This document shows positions 12,174 through 23,320 of a stretch of DNA of 64,000 nt, in pieces. The stretch lies in the NCBI GenBank assembly GCA_019400425.1, contig JAFREE010000036.1:120907-184906 (forward strand), written 5' to 3'. Position numbers and translations under genes: made by a program. Under the pieces are notes generated by a model. That model was not told the origin of the DNA. It saw only the letters and a list, made by a program, of their open reading frames with translations, and made no database searches. This DNA comes from Hymenochaete sp. R1. Lineage: Eukaryota; Basidiomycota; Agaricomycetes; Hymenochaetales; Hymenochaetaceae. Position 1 is the first letter of the stretch. Every line of letters begins with the position of its first letter.

Positions 12174-13759
12174 ATGTTGGCCGATCATCCATTATTGCAA
12201 CCCCGAACAGCGGCGAACATTTTTCGGTTCGCCACAAATGATCACGACGGAACACCATCTCCTACTCAAGCACCTTTGAACGTCTTTCACACCTGCCGAG
12301 CCATGCGGACCGTTGCGCTGAGTACACCATCCTTATGGACACATCTGAAGCTCGCAGACGGAAATGGACAGAAGTTAAAACGGGAACGATCGCAATGCGC
12401 GTGGCTTAATATCATGAAAACCTGGCTCAATCTGTCCAAACCCGACACGCTTCACTTCCATATCTCTATCGATCTCACAAAAAAACATCATTCCGAAGAG
12501 AGTGACGTCCGGCTCCTACGCTTTGCCGAGAAACTCCTCGAACTCTTAGTGATAGTGCAGAGACGTTGGGGGCACATGGAGCTTTCTTTCCGTTCGATAG
12601 AAATCGTGAAAGGTTTATCGAAAATGCTTTGGGATCTCGAACGCCTGCAAATGCTTGACTTACGTATTAGCGGCAGTATGATCCTTGGAGTCGCGAAAAG
12701 TTCGAGCGATCAGCGACTCATGGCTCTTATCAGATTTCCGGATAGGGTTCGGGACTCCAGAGGCCCCATCGCCCCTCATCTTACAGAGCTTACATTACAC
12801 TGCGAATGGTCTCCGGAACCAGACATCGTATTGGAGCTTCTGCGGAACTGCCCGAACCTGGAACACCTTGCCCTAAACTTACTCCTAACATCAAGGACTT
12901 CGAACGAGGATGATGATTCGGACATCGAAACGTCCCTTGAGCGACCACGGGCGCCAATGGTCGTACGAAGGCAGAGTCCGTCTGTCGTGAATCTACTCCG
13001 TCTTCGTACCTTCGAATATGAATTTAGTGATCAAGAGGAACAGTGCATTCTACGAGAACTCAGAGTTCCGGCCTTGGAAGAATTGTCGATAAACCGTGGG
13101 GACGAACTGACCGTCACCGATTATGAAGGTTTCAATAGCATGTTGCAGTTCTCCAAGCCACCGGTTTGGAAGCTCAACCTCGGTGAAGGGTATGACGATC
13201 CTACCTTGCAACAGCTTATCGTCTCTGATCTCCCGGACCTTGTCGAGCTTCGGATGGCCGCGTCAATGGATGCTCGATCGCTCTGGTCATCGCTCAGCGT
13301 AACAAAAGGTCAATGCCAACTTGCGCCGAAACTCGAGCGTTTTGTTATCGCGAACCCTGGCGAATGGTGCGGGGACGATATTTTTGCTCTCGCTAACATG
13401 ATAGAGTCTCGCACGAACCATGGAGAATTCAAGGTCATCGTTTGCGAAGGGAATTTGTGTGAGGTACCTGCATTCATCGACGATTTGCTCGAGAACTCGA
13501 ACTACTGGAGTTTACGACGCTACATCGTACGGGTAGAGGATGAAATCGATTTCTTTGATGACCTGTCGGAAGTCTCGAATGACGTTCACCCGGAATATGA
13601 GCGGCAAGTCCCGAGCATGTAAAGTAAAAGTTTCGTCTGCTGACATTATTTCTTCTTTTTCTCAGAGCTATGGAAGACCTCTGGATGAACTTCACGCTGA
13701 GGGGAGAAGATAGGCGTGAATATATTGAGTGGCTGAATGATAAATACGGCCAGTATTGA
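12174..13759 (+). CDS. F-box protein with LRR-like C-terminal region (F-box 2)
   Basis: F-box-like N terminus: an atypical first helix (ANIFRFATNDHDG) and then APLNVFHTCRAMRTVALSTPSLWTHL. LRR-like segments follow, such as LLRNCPNLEHLALNLLL and LRELRVPALEELSI. The ORF opens at 12150 with a TTG; the first in-frame ATG is 12174. An in-frame TAA lies at 13620-13622, but a GTAAAG...CTCAG intron (13619-13665) would replace the last codon and stop with a second exon, 13666-13759 (AMEDLWMNFTLRGEDRREY...), giving 512 residues. If that intron is not used, the protein ends at 13622. It sits tandem to F-box 1 with a similar layout but clearly diverged sequence. Confidence 0.8.
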
Positions 13760-14081
13760 TTCAAGGAAGACATTGACTTAGTCGGCGTTGGACATGTGTA
13801 GCTTGTGTGGTAGCGTTCTTGTTTGTATTTCGTAGCACGTTGAAAGCCGGTTTCCAACGGTACAATCCTAACGCCAAATCAATACTTACTGTACCGCTTC
13901 ACGATTCCGAGCACTTTCTTAACGGCGATTTGATAACGTGTTGTCGATGGCGAACACGATCGAGCATAATTTATTCGAAGTTAATCACGCAACATTTCGC
14001 TCATTTCCAATGAAGCACTCTTGTTATTTCAATGCATAGTACCTATACTTAAAGTACACGTTGGACAAATTAAGGTCTGCT
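13760..14081. other. Convergent intergenic stretch, no gene seen
   Basis: AT-rich 3' flank shared by F-box 2 and the convergent flavoprotein gene. No ORF, RNA or repeat that I can support. Confidence 0.6.
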
Positions 14082-14951
14082 TCACTTCGTGTGAAGTGTT
14101 TGCGTCAATTGAATCTAGAACGTTGATGATAAGATTAGATTTAGATCAATGACAGAGAATGAAATAATCGTGACGTCATACCTCACTCTCTGTGATCGTC
14201 CTCAGCTCTCCGGGTACAGACGTTTTTCCCAACGCAGCGTCCACAGCAGTCGTTACAGAGCGTGCAATGGAACCTTCTGATGCTATCCAGTACCGGATCT
14301 CAGACGGGATGACCTCGATGACGGACACCCTGGGGTCGGTTTCATCGCCAGTGTGTGTGCCGTCCTTCAAGTCTCCGAACCAAGCTTTGTTACTGCAAAT
14401 ATGTATTCCTTTATAAGGAGATCAATGTTTTCGATAACAGACCGCTGGCGTACGTTGAAGACCAGTGTTTTTTAATAAGCTCTTTATCCTGCGACACCCT
14501 GGCCTTTCCGGCAAAGGATGCCCAGTTCGTCGATTTGTCGTCGTAGAAAGAGACGTTAACGTGACCGTCATTCTGAAGCTCTTCAAATTTGGCGGAGACA
14601 TTGTTTGCAATGAAGACAAGGGTCAGATCCGTCTGGGAACTCTCTAATATGGGTTGAGTGGATCGCTTGAGACGTATATGATGAAAGAGGATCGAGGAAC
14701 TTACGGTGGCATGGTCTCATTGCCCTTGCATGCAGAAATCCATTCGCATCTCTGGTCGTAAGCATACCCGTCTTCAGATCCTTGTCAACGCCCAAAATCT
14801 TCTTCAGGTCTTTTGGGTGCAAAGGCAGTGTTGTCACCAATCTGTCATTCAAACACTCTCCGTTTTGAGACTCACCTTTGATCTTCTGGTCTGGTGTGAG
14901 GTTGTCATTCTGTGCCTTGGCGGTATATGGGTCGAGATTGGTATTGGACAT
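14082..14951 (-). CDS. bli-3 type FMN-binding split-barrel protein (PNPOx-like)
   Basis: Pyridoxamine-phosphate-oxidase-like split barrel of the general stress 26 / fungal bli-3 family, presumed flavin-binding; no reaction can be assigned. Visible blocks, joined across introns: DPYTAKAQNDNLTPDQKIKG, GMLTTRDANGFLHARAM, LVFIANNVSAKFEEL, HVNVSFYDDKSTNWASFAGK, ARVSQDKELIKKHW, AWFGDLKDG and DPRVSVIEVIPSEIRYW. The last intron (GTATGA...TTCTAG) removes an apparent stop at 14176. It restores the family-typical end ELRTITESEIQLTQTLHTK with a stop at 14082-14084. Confidence 0.9.
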
Positions 14952-17047
14952 GATGGTAGGTGTTCAAGGAAGGATGTGGTACATGCATACCTTGTCTCGT
15001 CTGAAGGTCTTTTGTAGACTCGTACTAAATTGCCCGACGTCATAAGTGGCCAAAGTTGCCTCCACGATTGCCGCATTTTGCGGGAACGCAATTGCTAATC
15101 GGCGGCAGGAGATCGACGCGAGTGCCCGTGAGAAACAATTCATCGATTCGATTCGGTGCTGTGCTGCTGTCGAACATCGTTGTCTCTTTGTCTCATGGCC
15201 CATATCACAAGTGGTGTGAATGTATTGCTCAAACATGGGAGGGAATCCCGGCAATCAAAGATATGAGTTTGAAATACTCAAACCTCTTAGATGAACCACC
15301 GTACTCGCAAAGAAATGTCTTCAGCCCCCTTCCCCCCCTGAAACGTGAAGGCGAGGCATGGTAAGCCAATCTTTTTCTACACAAAGCGACTCCGAAATAA
15401 ATCAATATTTTATGCACAGACTCGGATAATCTGCCTGCAAGCGATCAGTAACTGTGGAGTAGAACTTGTTGTTGTTTTTCGTGGATAAGTTGTAAGGGCT
15501 TTGTTATCCGCGAGTCTTTGTACAGTCGGACTGTCGGGGACCTAATCCATTTGCTCTATTTTTGCGCCTTTGTATTCACATCGATACTCAGTCTTCGCCT
15601 ACATACCCAATACGAGGAGTACATTCGCAGCCGCTCACGTTACAGCTCTTTTTCCGAGGATCTGGTGGGCTTGGTCCTATCCTAGGACTATTGGAACGTT
15701 CCGATCCTATACCCCCGCTGAAGGTATTGTGCATTGAATCTCGGAGCTGAAATTCGAGCTCTTGCTGGAAGGTGAGGAAATTTGATCGCGTTTGATGATA
15801 AAGGAAGGCAGAATTATTTCGTGCGCGAATCTTCGATCAGTTCAATGGGTGAGGTTCTCCACTGCAGTCCTTCCGGAAAGCTTCGGGATGCAACGGTTCT
15901 TCGGTATGATACGCTCGCGCTCTGAACAGACCCTTCGTAATAACACTTGAATGCGACATGGGAGAGGAGGACCAATGCCTTCGCTTTGAGCTCGATAATT
16001 TGCTTCATGACCCAACAAACCCCACAGCTGGCTTGGCGAGGATCTTACTGGTGCGACACGAAAAAAAAAGTCGTTGTCCTTGGCATCGTATCAAGAGTAA
16101 TTGTTTATTGCTTCGATCAAAGAGTCGTAATGCTACTGACAACTTGAAGTTTATAAAAGTGATTTTTAATTGCATTTTACTATCCAACACTTTCGCATGA
16201 TCTATGGAATTTGTGATCCAGGGCTGGCCCTGTAGTCTCATCAGACTCTTCTGCAAGGATGCACATATAGGACCTAGGAATAATTGCAACGAAAGATGAA
16301 ACTCTATACACGATACATCTCAAGATGAGTTACTCTACACAATTATCTGACCGTTACAAAAGAAGCTATTGACTTTGAACTGTTAAAGTTCTATCCAGTC
16401 TGAAGTGGATTTTTCGGAAGTAAGATTGTTGCGCAGTTCCGTTTCTTTAGGATGGCGACCTTTTTCTGCTTTCCAGAATGAAGCTCGACCGTCGTACGCG
16501 TGTGTACCTTGATTTGAACAAAAAGCAACTGAATCCACATCATCTACCTTTGAAATATTGTGGCTAAGAGGTGTAGTATCATCATTGTTGCTGTCAAATT
16601 CGTTGCGACTGGCTGACTGCATCCAGACCCTAATGACTGAACTCCTTTTTCAGTTGGAGCCTTTCACGTACAAATAAGCAAGCTTTACGTCTCGTGCAGT
16701 GGTCCGGTTGTTCTCAAGCTTTTGAGCTTTGTGGTCGCGGCGCAGATCCCTGCTCAAATATTGTTTTCCAGAATCATCGAATTACGTGGCCTTTGTTCTT
16801 TTCGACCCACATCACTGTATTGAACTCAGCGTCTGTAGGCCACCGTCCAGTCAGATACCTATAACATGCTTCTCGAAGCAAGGCGCAGAATTTTGACCAT
16901 TTACGCTTCTTTGCATAAAACGTTTTTCTTCAAATCAGTACCTTCAGATAATAAATCTTTTCGTACCGGTTCCAAAATACACTGTAAGTGATCCGAATTC
17001 GCGCGCGAGCAAGACTAATATGATATTCTTGTTTTCTCTCCTAGGGA
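14952..17047. other. Gene-poor 2.1 kb interval
   Basis: No intact gene seen. Short ORFs occur on both strands without recognisable motifs. One frame at 15562-15750 reads GPILGLLERSDPIPPLKVLC, which resembles an F-box LRR segment, but no flanking homology could be followed. A likely 5'UTR intron of the next gene occupies 16984-17044 (GTAAGT...CTCCTAG). Confidence 0.5.
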
Positions 17048-18526
17048 ATGAGGGAATTAAATACGAACTTAAACACCCACTTACCTTCAGTACTGTTGGT
17101 ACCGGAGCTCCTGAACCAGATTTTCTTCTTCGCGATAGAGGACGCTAGCAAAAAGGACGTCTCGAACTCGAACGCTAGCTACAAAACTATGCTAAATTCC
17201 ATAACGAGGACGTGCCGGAAATGGAGATCCGTCGCTATATCTAACTCGTCTCTTTGGACGAGGCTGGCCTTTCGTTTCGAGTACGAGTTCGAAACTCAAA
17301 AAGGCCGCGACTCCGCGGTAGCCTGCATATCTCTTTGGCTCACACGCTCGAAACAGGCTACGATCACCGCCAAGATCGAGATCGAGCTGACTGAAATCAA
17401 AACCGACAGGAAAAAGGCCGTTAGAGATGCGGAGAGGATTCTTACTTTACTGTTCGAAGAGCAGTATCGCTGGGGCGAGATGAGACTCGGGCTCAGAGGA
17501 TTCACACCCAATCCGAAATTTAGACTCACCCTGACTGAAGCTCCTCGCCTTACATTACTTGTCTTCAATCTCAATCTTGATTATGATGACCCCATCTGCA
17601 TCATGGGTACATTCGGAACTCGTGGATTGGGGACTCCCAACACCCCCGAACCTATTATTGGATTTCCTGTATTTCCGGGGATTGGAGGACGAGCACTAGC
17701 ACCTGCTCTAATCCATTTGGAAATAGAATGCTTACAAGACTGCGAGACTCTATCCATGGCCATCGCTGGCTTTCTCGAGCATTGTCCGAATCTCGAGACG
17801 CTTGAAATTCACCCAAAGGTGGAAGAATACGATCGCCTCGATGAGTTCGAGATGGAAATGTTCCCAATTGTTCTTCCTCGGTTACGGAAGCTAAGTCTTT
17901 CCGCAGACATCAACGCAGCCATTCTTTACTGTATATCGGCACCGGCGCTAGAAAGTCTGTTTGTTACTTTCGGAGAAGACGTATATGCACTGGAACGGTC
18001 GTTCCAGTTGGTTAAAGATATGATTCAACGAGTTCATACCATGCCCTCGCTAAAGGAATTCCGTATCAGAGCACGCCTCGAGGATGAATCCTTGTACGCA
18101 AGGCTTCTTTCATTTCTGGAGACCGTACCAACCTTGGAGGATCTAGTATTCGATAATTTACGAGGCATCGAGAGCTTTTGGGATCGCCTTACAATATCGG
18201 AAAATCGAGCTGGCGTGTGCCCGAACCTCCGGTGTATCGGACTCCCAAGCGACAACTTCAGGGAAGACTTTGGTCTGCAGACATTCGTAGATGTGGTTTC
18301 GTCGCGTTCCAAGATCAAACCCTTCAAAGTAAAGCTCAGTAGCCACAGGGGATATAATTGTCGGAGTCTCCGAGATGCCTTTGATGATCTCCTTCATCAA
18401 CCGCAAAACGGCGAGTTAAACGCAACTTGCTCTCGAATGGATGAAAACGAAAGCGATTACTCCAAGTCGTTCATTTACGACTTCAACCAAAAGTATTTAT
18501 TGGAGCCACCAAGCGTGAATTTGTAG
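17048..18526 (+). CDS. F-box protein with LRR-like C-terminal region (F-box 3)
   Basis: 492-residue single-exon coding region. The F-box-like motif lies at about residues 15-75: VLLVPELLNQIFFFAIEDA ... ITRTCRKWRSVAISNSSLW. LRR-like segments include FLEHCPNLETLEIHPK and ISAPALESLFVTF. Start is an ATG three bases after the acceptor of a probable 5'UTR intron (16984-17044). It is not a close copy of the other F-box genes here. Presumed SCF adaptor; substrate unknown. Confidence 0.85.
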   Translation: MRELNTNLNTHLPSVLLVPELLNQIFFFAIEDASKKDVSNSNASYKTMLNSITRTCRKWRSVAISNSSLWTRLAFRFEYEFETQKGRDSAVACISLWLTRSKQATITAKIEIELTEIKTDRKKAVRDAERILTLLFEEQYRWGEMRLGLRGFTPNPKFRLTLTEAPRLTLLVFNLNLDYDDPICIMGTFGTRGLGTPNTPEPIIGFPVFPGIGGRALAPALIHLEIECLQDCETLSMAIAGFLEHCPNLETLEIHPKVEEYDRLDEFEMEMFPIVLPRLRKLSLSADINAAILYCISAPALESLFVTFGEDVYALERSFQLVKDMIQRVHTMPSLKEFRIRARLEDESLYARLLSFLETVPTLEDLVFDNLRGIESFWDRLTISENRAGVCPNLRCIGLPSDNFREDFGLQTFVDVVSSRSKIKPFKVKLSSHRGYNCRSLRDAFDDLLHQPQNGELNATCSRMDENESDYSKSFIYDFNQKYLLEPPSVNL

Positions 18527-19096
18527 GTTTCTTTCTGTATTTATGTTGTATTGGCTTCTTTCTCACTAAACTTGCCTTTTAAGATCTACTTCCGCAATAC
18601 TCTGGGGGGTAGCCAGTTTGCAAAAGCCTCTCTACACTGGAAGACTGTGGAAGTAACCCATGGACCTGCGAGCGCATCTCATGACAAATGTTAAATATAG
18701 TACGGGAGAAAGACCTTGAACGTCGTTTGCTAAACTATTTCCACTACACGCATTTATTAACGCAGCTCAAGATCTCAGATAGTAATGTTCGATAAGTGTA
18801 CTGAATTTAAACGCGCTTTATTTATCTTTCCATTATCGGAGATTGAAGAAATGTCTACTTCGACGATATTTTAATAACAATAATGACAGTTCTATTGTCT
18901 TGTATCAGAGAGCATGAAGAAACAAAAACGGATAGAACGTGCGCAAACCTCCCCTTGTTTAGGCATCGGTGTAGTACCAAGAAGTAAATCGAAAACGATA
19001 GGAAACCATTACACTTACGCTGTCTATATGTATGTCTTACATAGTCAAAATTAAAGATAAAAATATCGTTCCAAAGACATCCGCCGAAACAAAAGT
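18527..19096. other. Convergent 3' flanks, no gene seen
   Basis: 570 bp between the converging F-box 3 and zinc-finger genes. AT-rich, with no convincing ORF, RNA or repeat. Confidence 0.6.
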
Positions 19097-21578
19097 TCAA
19101 GCAACTTCTCCAATACGCCACGCAAGTAGGTTAGCATAATCCGACAAACTCTTTACGAGCGTCTTCAGCTGCGCACGAGTGGGTGGACCTTCGCCGCCCA
19201 TTCCGTGGGTAACACAGCACCGATCTTGCTTAGAAGGCCCAGCCTTCCCATCCTTTTCCTTATCATCAAGTCCTTCAACAGAGCCTAGCCACTTTGCAAG
19301 ACGTCGAATCTCCTCAGGGTCCGCAAAGCCCCACCATTTTTCCTCCGGACCATTCTGCGACCCGCCACGGCCCCAAACGCCGAGGAACCAACCCCACTTT
19401 TCTAATCCTGCCCGCACACTCTCGTCCGGTGCCCTCATTTTGTGGCGTTTGTCCTTTGTACGGCGAGCGGAAGAGGCATAATATACGCGGCCGTTGGAGT
19501 CTTTACCGAGGGGCATGAAACGCGGCATGGCCTGCTGGACCTCGAGAAGGAAGGAACATTCGAGATCACGGAGAATAGACTTGTGGGCAGCCCTCGCTTC
19601 CTGGAAGGCTTTCTGTTTTTCACTGTTTTTCGCCGTTGCCTTCCCCTTTGCATTGTTCTTCGTCTGCGATTCGCCAGGCTTGTCAGATCCTTTGTTTTCT
19701 TTTCCTTCTTTGTCCGGGTCTTCATTGCCTGCTCCGTGATCAGCTCTCTCCTTCTCCCAACGCCGTTTCTCCTTCTGGACGGCCGAGAAATATCCTCTTT
19801 GTCCTTGCCCAGCCTCCTTTTGACCCTCAAAGATCTCGGCATTGACGGATGCGCCTTGCAGCGCCTGTTCGCAGAGAGCGAGAATAGGTGGGAGGAGTTG
19901 GAGCGGATGAATCACATCTTCGTCAAGATCGAAATCGAGCTCAACGCGTTTCGCGTTAGCTTTAGCTTTCTTTCTTGTAGGTCGAATGGGCGGAACATCT
20001 TCGTCCTCAGAGTCCTCGTTTGCATACGAAGGCACCGGACAAGGATCTGGGAGGTCTAGCCCAGTTTCGTCTGAGAGTGTGTTGCGTAATTGCTTTAAGC
20101 AAGCCCAAATAGCAGCAGGGCGAGAACCTGCGGAACTGAGCTTTTCCAGACAAGCCTTCATGGCTTGACGTTCGTCGCTTTGCGCGTCAGCCGCTATTAA
20201 GTCCACAAGAGCCTGGACGATAGACTTTGCTGTACCACGGTTGAGAAGATGGAACTCGTCCAAAGCATCCAAATGCGTAACACCAATTTTCTGCATCAGA
20301 GGCGTAAAACGGAGGAAAAATTCACGAAGCTGAAGAAGAACGTCAGAATATTAATTCGAACGAGGAAAGGATTTACATACAAAAATCCGGTCTTCAACAT
20401 CCTTACGGGATAATTCAGTCGGGACGGGCGTCCACTTCGGTTCAGGGGTGGGTTTCTCCAGCGGAGCCTTGGGAGGCGCCTTTGGTCGAGTGGCGGGTTT
20501 CTTGACTACGTTACGAGAATCTACATGCACCAACGAAGTTTCCTTGAGAACGTTCATATCTTGACATGCGGCTTCAAAGTCGCGCAGCTGTTCTGGTGTC
20601 ATTTTCCTGACGCGCTTACTTAGAATATGTCATGGGCAAGAACTACATAAACTTACCCCAACGGAGGCCATCCTCGAGACTTCAGACATCTGGAGCAACT
20701 GCATATCTTACGACATTTGGGACAACTAAAGCTTCATCAGAGAAGGGAAAAAATATAAACTGGCACGTTACTTACGCCCAACGATAGGTATGTGAGCCTG
20801 AAATTCCAGAAGACAAAGCGTTTCGTTTAATCGAATGTGGATCTTCATTATAACGCTTAGCAACGCATTTATAGCAGAATCGCGAGATGCATCTTCGGCC
20901 GCCCGACATAGCGACCGAGCAGTAAAGCAAAGCTATATCAAGACAATGACATGAATGAATTTGAGGACAACAAACGAAGTAATACGCACTTTCGTCTCCA
21001 AACTTTTCTGCACACTGATGGCATCGAAGACGTTCGTTGACGTTTGAATCTTCCGATGCATCGAGTTTCAATTTCTTCAAGGGTGGTTCTCCACTGGTAT
21101 TCGTATTCAGCACTCTTGAAGAAAGGGGCGTTCCTTTCACACCCGAGGTATGACGTTCCATACGCGCTATAGACAGAGCGGACGTTGAAATCTCGACAAA
21201 GCACTTTCGGCGCGATGAAGCGGGCGTGCGAGATGGGGTCGAAACAAGCTTTGAACTAGTTATTGGTGAGCGCGGTATCTCGACAAACGCCTCCAGCCTC
21301 CGCTTAACGGCAATAAGAGTTGCTGGGCTGTTTCGACTATGAACAGACGAGTCAGTAGTCTTTAGACTAGACTCGAGTGTTGATGAGGATGCACGAGAAG
21401 TAAGCTGTAGTGTACTAGTGCCAAAGCTTTGTCTATGCAAATTAATGCTTGGTTGAGTCGCTTTGGAGTCAGTTGAACCCCTAGACGCTTCGCGGTTGGA
21501 GCGAAATTGGCCAGTTGAAAGCAACTTGGCCGGTGTCTGAGTACGGCCTAAGTCCATTACTGTTTCATCGGAGAGCAT
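19097..21578 (-). CDS. CDCA7-type zf-4CXXC_R1 zinc-finger protein with DDT/WHIM-like C-terminal region
   Basis: A serine/threonine-rich N-terminal half leads to a cysteine cluster assembled over four exons: RCHQCAEKFGDE / TLLYCSVAMSGGRRC...FCYKCVAKRY / CPKCRKICSCSRC. This spacing matches the zf-4CXXC_R1 domain of vertebrate CDCA7, the partner of the HELLS chromatin remodeler. The next exons read FFLRFTPLMQKIGVTHLDALDEF, similar to a DDT-type helix bundle. Near the C terminus LGKDSNGRVYYASSARR and WGWFLGVWG...KWWGFADPEEIRRLAKWL resemble WHIM motifs of chromatin-remodeling subunits. A nuclear chromatin role is inferred. Start is the ATG at 21578. Two ACGCGT boxes lie upstream. Confidence 0.82.
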
Positions 21579-21702
21579 ATGTGCCCTCTATTCTCTCTTT
21601 ACACCGCACTAAATGTCCCAAGGTTGAAGCTCCGGGATGTGCACAAGGCTGTGGGAACTAGGGGAGGAAGGTCGTGGTTGAAGTTCAAGTTGAACGCGCG
21701 AA

Positions 21703-21733
21703 ACGCGTCGGAATTAAATAAAAACAGACGCGT
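21703..21733. promoter_or_regulatory. Two ACGCGT (MCB-like) boxes in a head-to-head promoter
   Basis: ACGCGT occurs at 21703-21708 and 21728-21733, with a CACGTG E-box just after it. The sites lie in the 336 bp between the divergent CDCA7-like and TIM17 genes. ACGCGT is the site bound by MBF at G1/S genes in yeasts. A cell-cycle role here is inference, and the motif is short. Confidence 0.45.
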
Positions 21734-21914
21734 CGATCACGTGTAAAATACATTACGTAATACTACGCCAACCGAAAATCTTTGGGTTTACAGGAAGGGC
21801 GCTTTCGTTGCTTGTCTTGTCCCTCTTGCCAGTGCCAGCGTCATTCGACCACCTCCGTCATATACCCTCTTTTCTGCATCAAAGATTCCTTGAGCGCATA
21901 CTATATATAATACT

Positions 21915-22645
21915 ATGGCTCACGCTGACCACTCTCGTGACCCCTGGTACGTTTACCTCCAAGTTGAAGCACAGGAAAGCGACTGAAGACGGACATTGCA
22001 GCCCCTGGGTCATCCTAAGCGACTTCGGAGGTGCTTTTGCCATGGGAGCCATTGGTGGTGGCATATGGCATGGTATTAAAGGTGCACGGAACTCGCCAAG
22101 AGTATGAATTACCTCTTTTTTGTAGTCTTCTTAAAGGTCACTAACTCTGTCGCTGTTTTGTGTCTGGAAAGGGTGAACGATTCGTTGGAGCCATTTCGGT
22201 CATAAAAGCGCGAGCACCAGTGACAGGAGGAAACTTCGGCGTCTGGGGTGGTATGTTCTCGACGTTTGACTGTGCAGTCAAGGGGTACAGGCAGAAAGAA
22301 GACGCTTGGAACGCTATCATTTCTGGGTTCATGACTGGCGGGTGTCTGGCTGCTCGCAGTGCGTTTTTTTTTCATATCGCACACTCGAAGCTTGCTTTGA
22401 ACAGAGAATCTTACACGTCTCTTCTGTCAGGTGGTCCTCGATCGGCTTTTGGGTCTGCCGTCGCTTGCAGTATCCTTCTTGGTGTCTTCGAAGGTGTTGG
22501 TGTTTTGGCAAACAGAGTTTTCAGCGAAGGAAATCGACAACAACTTCCTCCACGTACGGAATACTTACTATTGTTTTAATGCCATCACTAACATTATGCC
22601 TACACAGTGCCCGAAAATATGAACTCGAGCCCGTCACCTGTATAA
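21915..22645 (+). CDS. TIM17: Mitochondrial inner-membrane translocase subunit Tim17
   Basis: Core subunit of the TIM23 presequence translocase. Exon 1 (21915-21946) encodes [10 protein letters not shown] and splices at 22002 into [20 protein letters not shown] and [14 protein letters not shown], an almost diagnostic Tim17 start. Later exons give [39 protein letters not shown] and the last membrane segment ([19 protein letters not shown]). A final intron (GTACGG...CTACACAG) replaces an early stop and yields ...[15 protein letters not shown] with the stop at 22643-22645. Head-to-head with the CDCA7-like gene. Confidence 0.95.
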
Positions 22646-23320
22646 TGCAAGCACTATCTCATCGACCCGGAGTGTCATCACCTAGACTTATGTATCGCCG
22701 CCAGCATTGCCATCTCATCGTCATCGTCATACTTTCTAACCCTACTCAATTTTACTTGCATAATATATTTTCGTTCATATTACACGTCGAAGCGGAGAGG
22801 TTGCGCGGAATGCTCTATTATCGAAGGCTTGCTAATATCAATGGTTAAGTCAACGTGCCAACTTTTGCATGTTTTCTGAGAATCATTCTACTTCCCCGGA
22901 AGATTGAGCTGATTAATGTTAGACCGAGGCACTGTTTATGTGGTTCAACGCCTATTTCCGGGCTCTCGAGTATTATGCAGGCTGAGCTGCTGCTCGCGTA
23001 GAACTACATGCAGAAAACCTTTGCAGACCGCCAGATTTCATGAAAAGGAGAAATAGTCCAAGTCAAATGTGCAATCAGCAACGATAGAGAAAACCCTGGG
23101 CTCACTTCAAGACTGTATACCTCAGTATGAGAAAATGGATAAAAAAAAGGTATCTTAAATAAGTATGATAGTCTAACCCTTGAAAAAACAGTGGATTATA
23201 ACAGTGAAAATGTGCTGAGTACTAATATAGTGAATGGTAAGCTGAAGCAGTATCATGAAAAGACACCAAGAAGCATAGGAACGGAAACACGTCGGCCCAG
23301 ACCCGATGGCATGGCAATCA
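22646..23320. other. Convergent intergenic stretch, no gene seen
   Basis: 675 bp between the converging TIM17 and ATG27 genes. AT-rich, with only short unsupported ORFs. Confidence 0.55.

Noticed and set aside
15562..15750. Possible F-box LRR fragment in the gene-poor interval
   Set aside because: One short suggestive phrase only; neighbouring frames do not continue the similarity.
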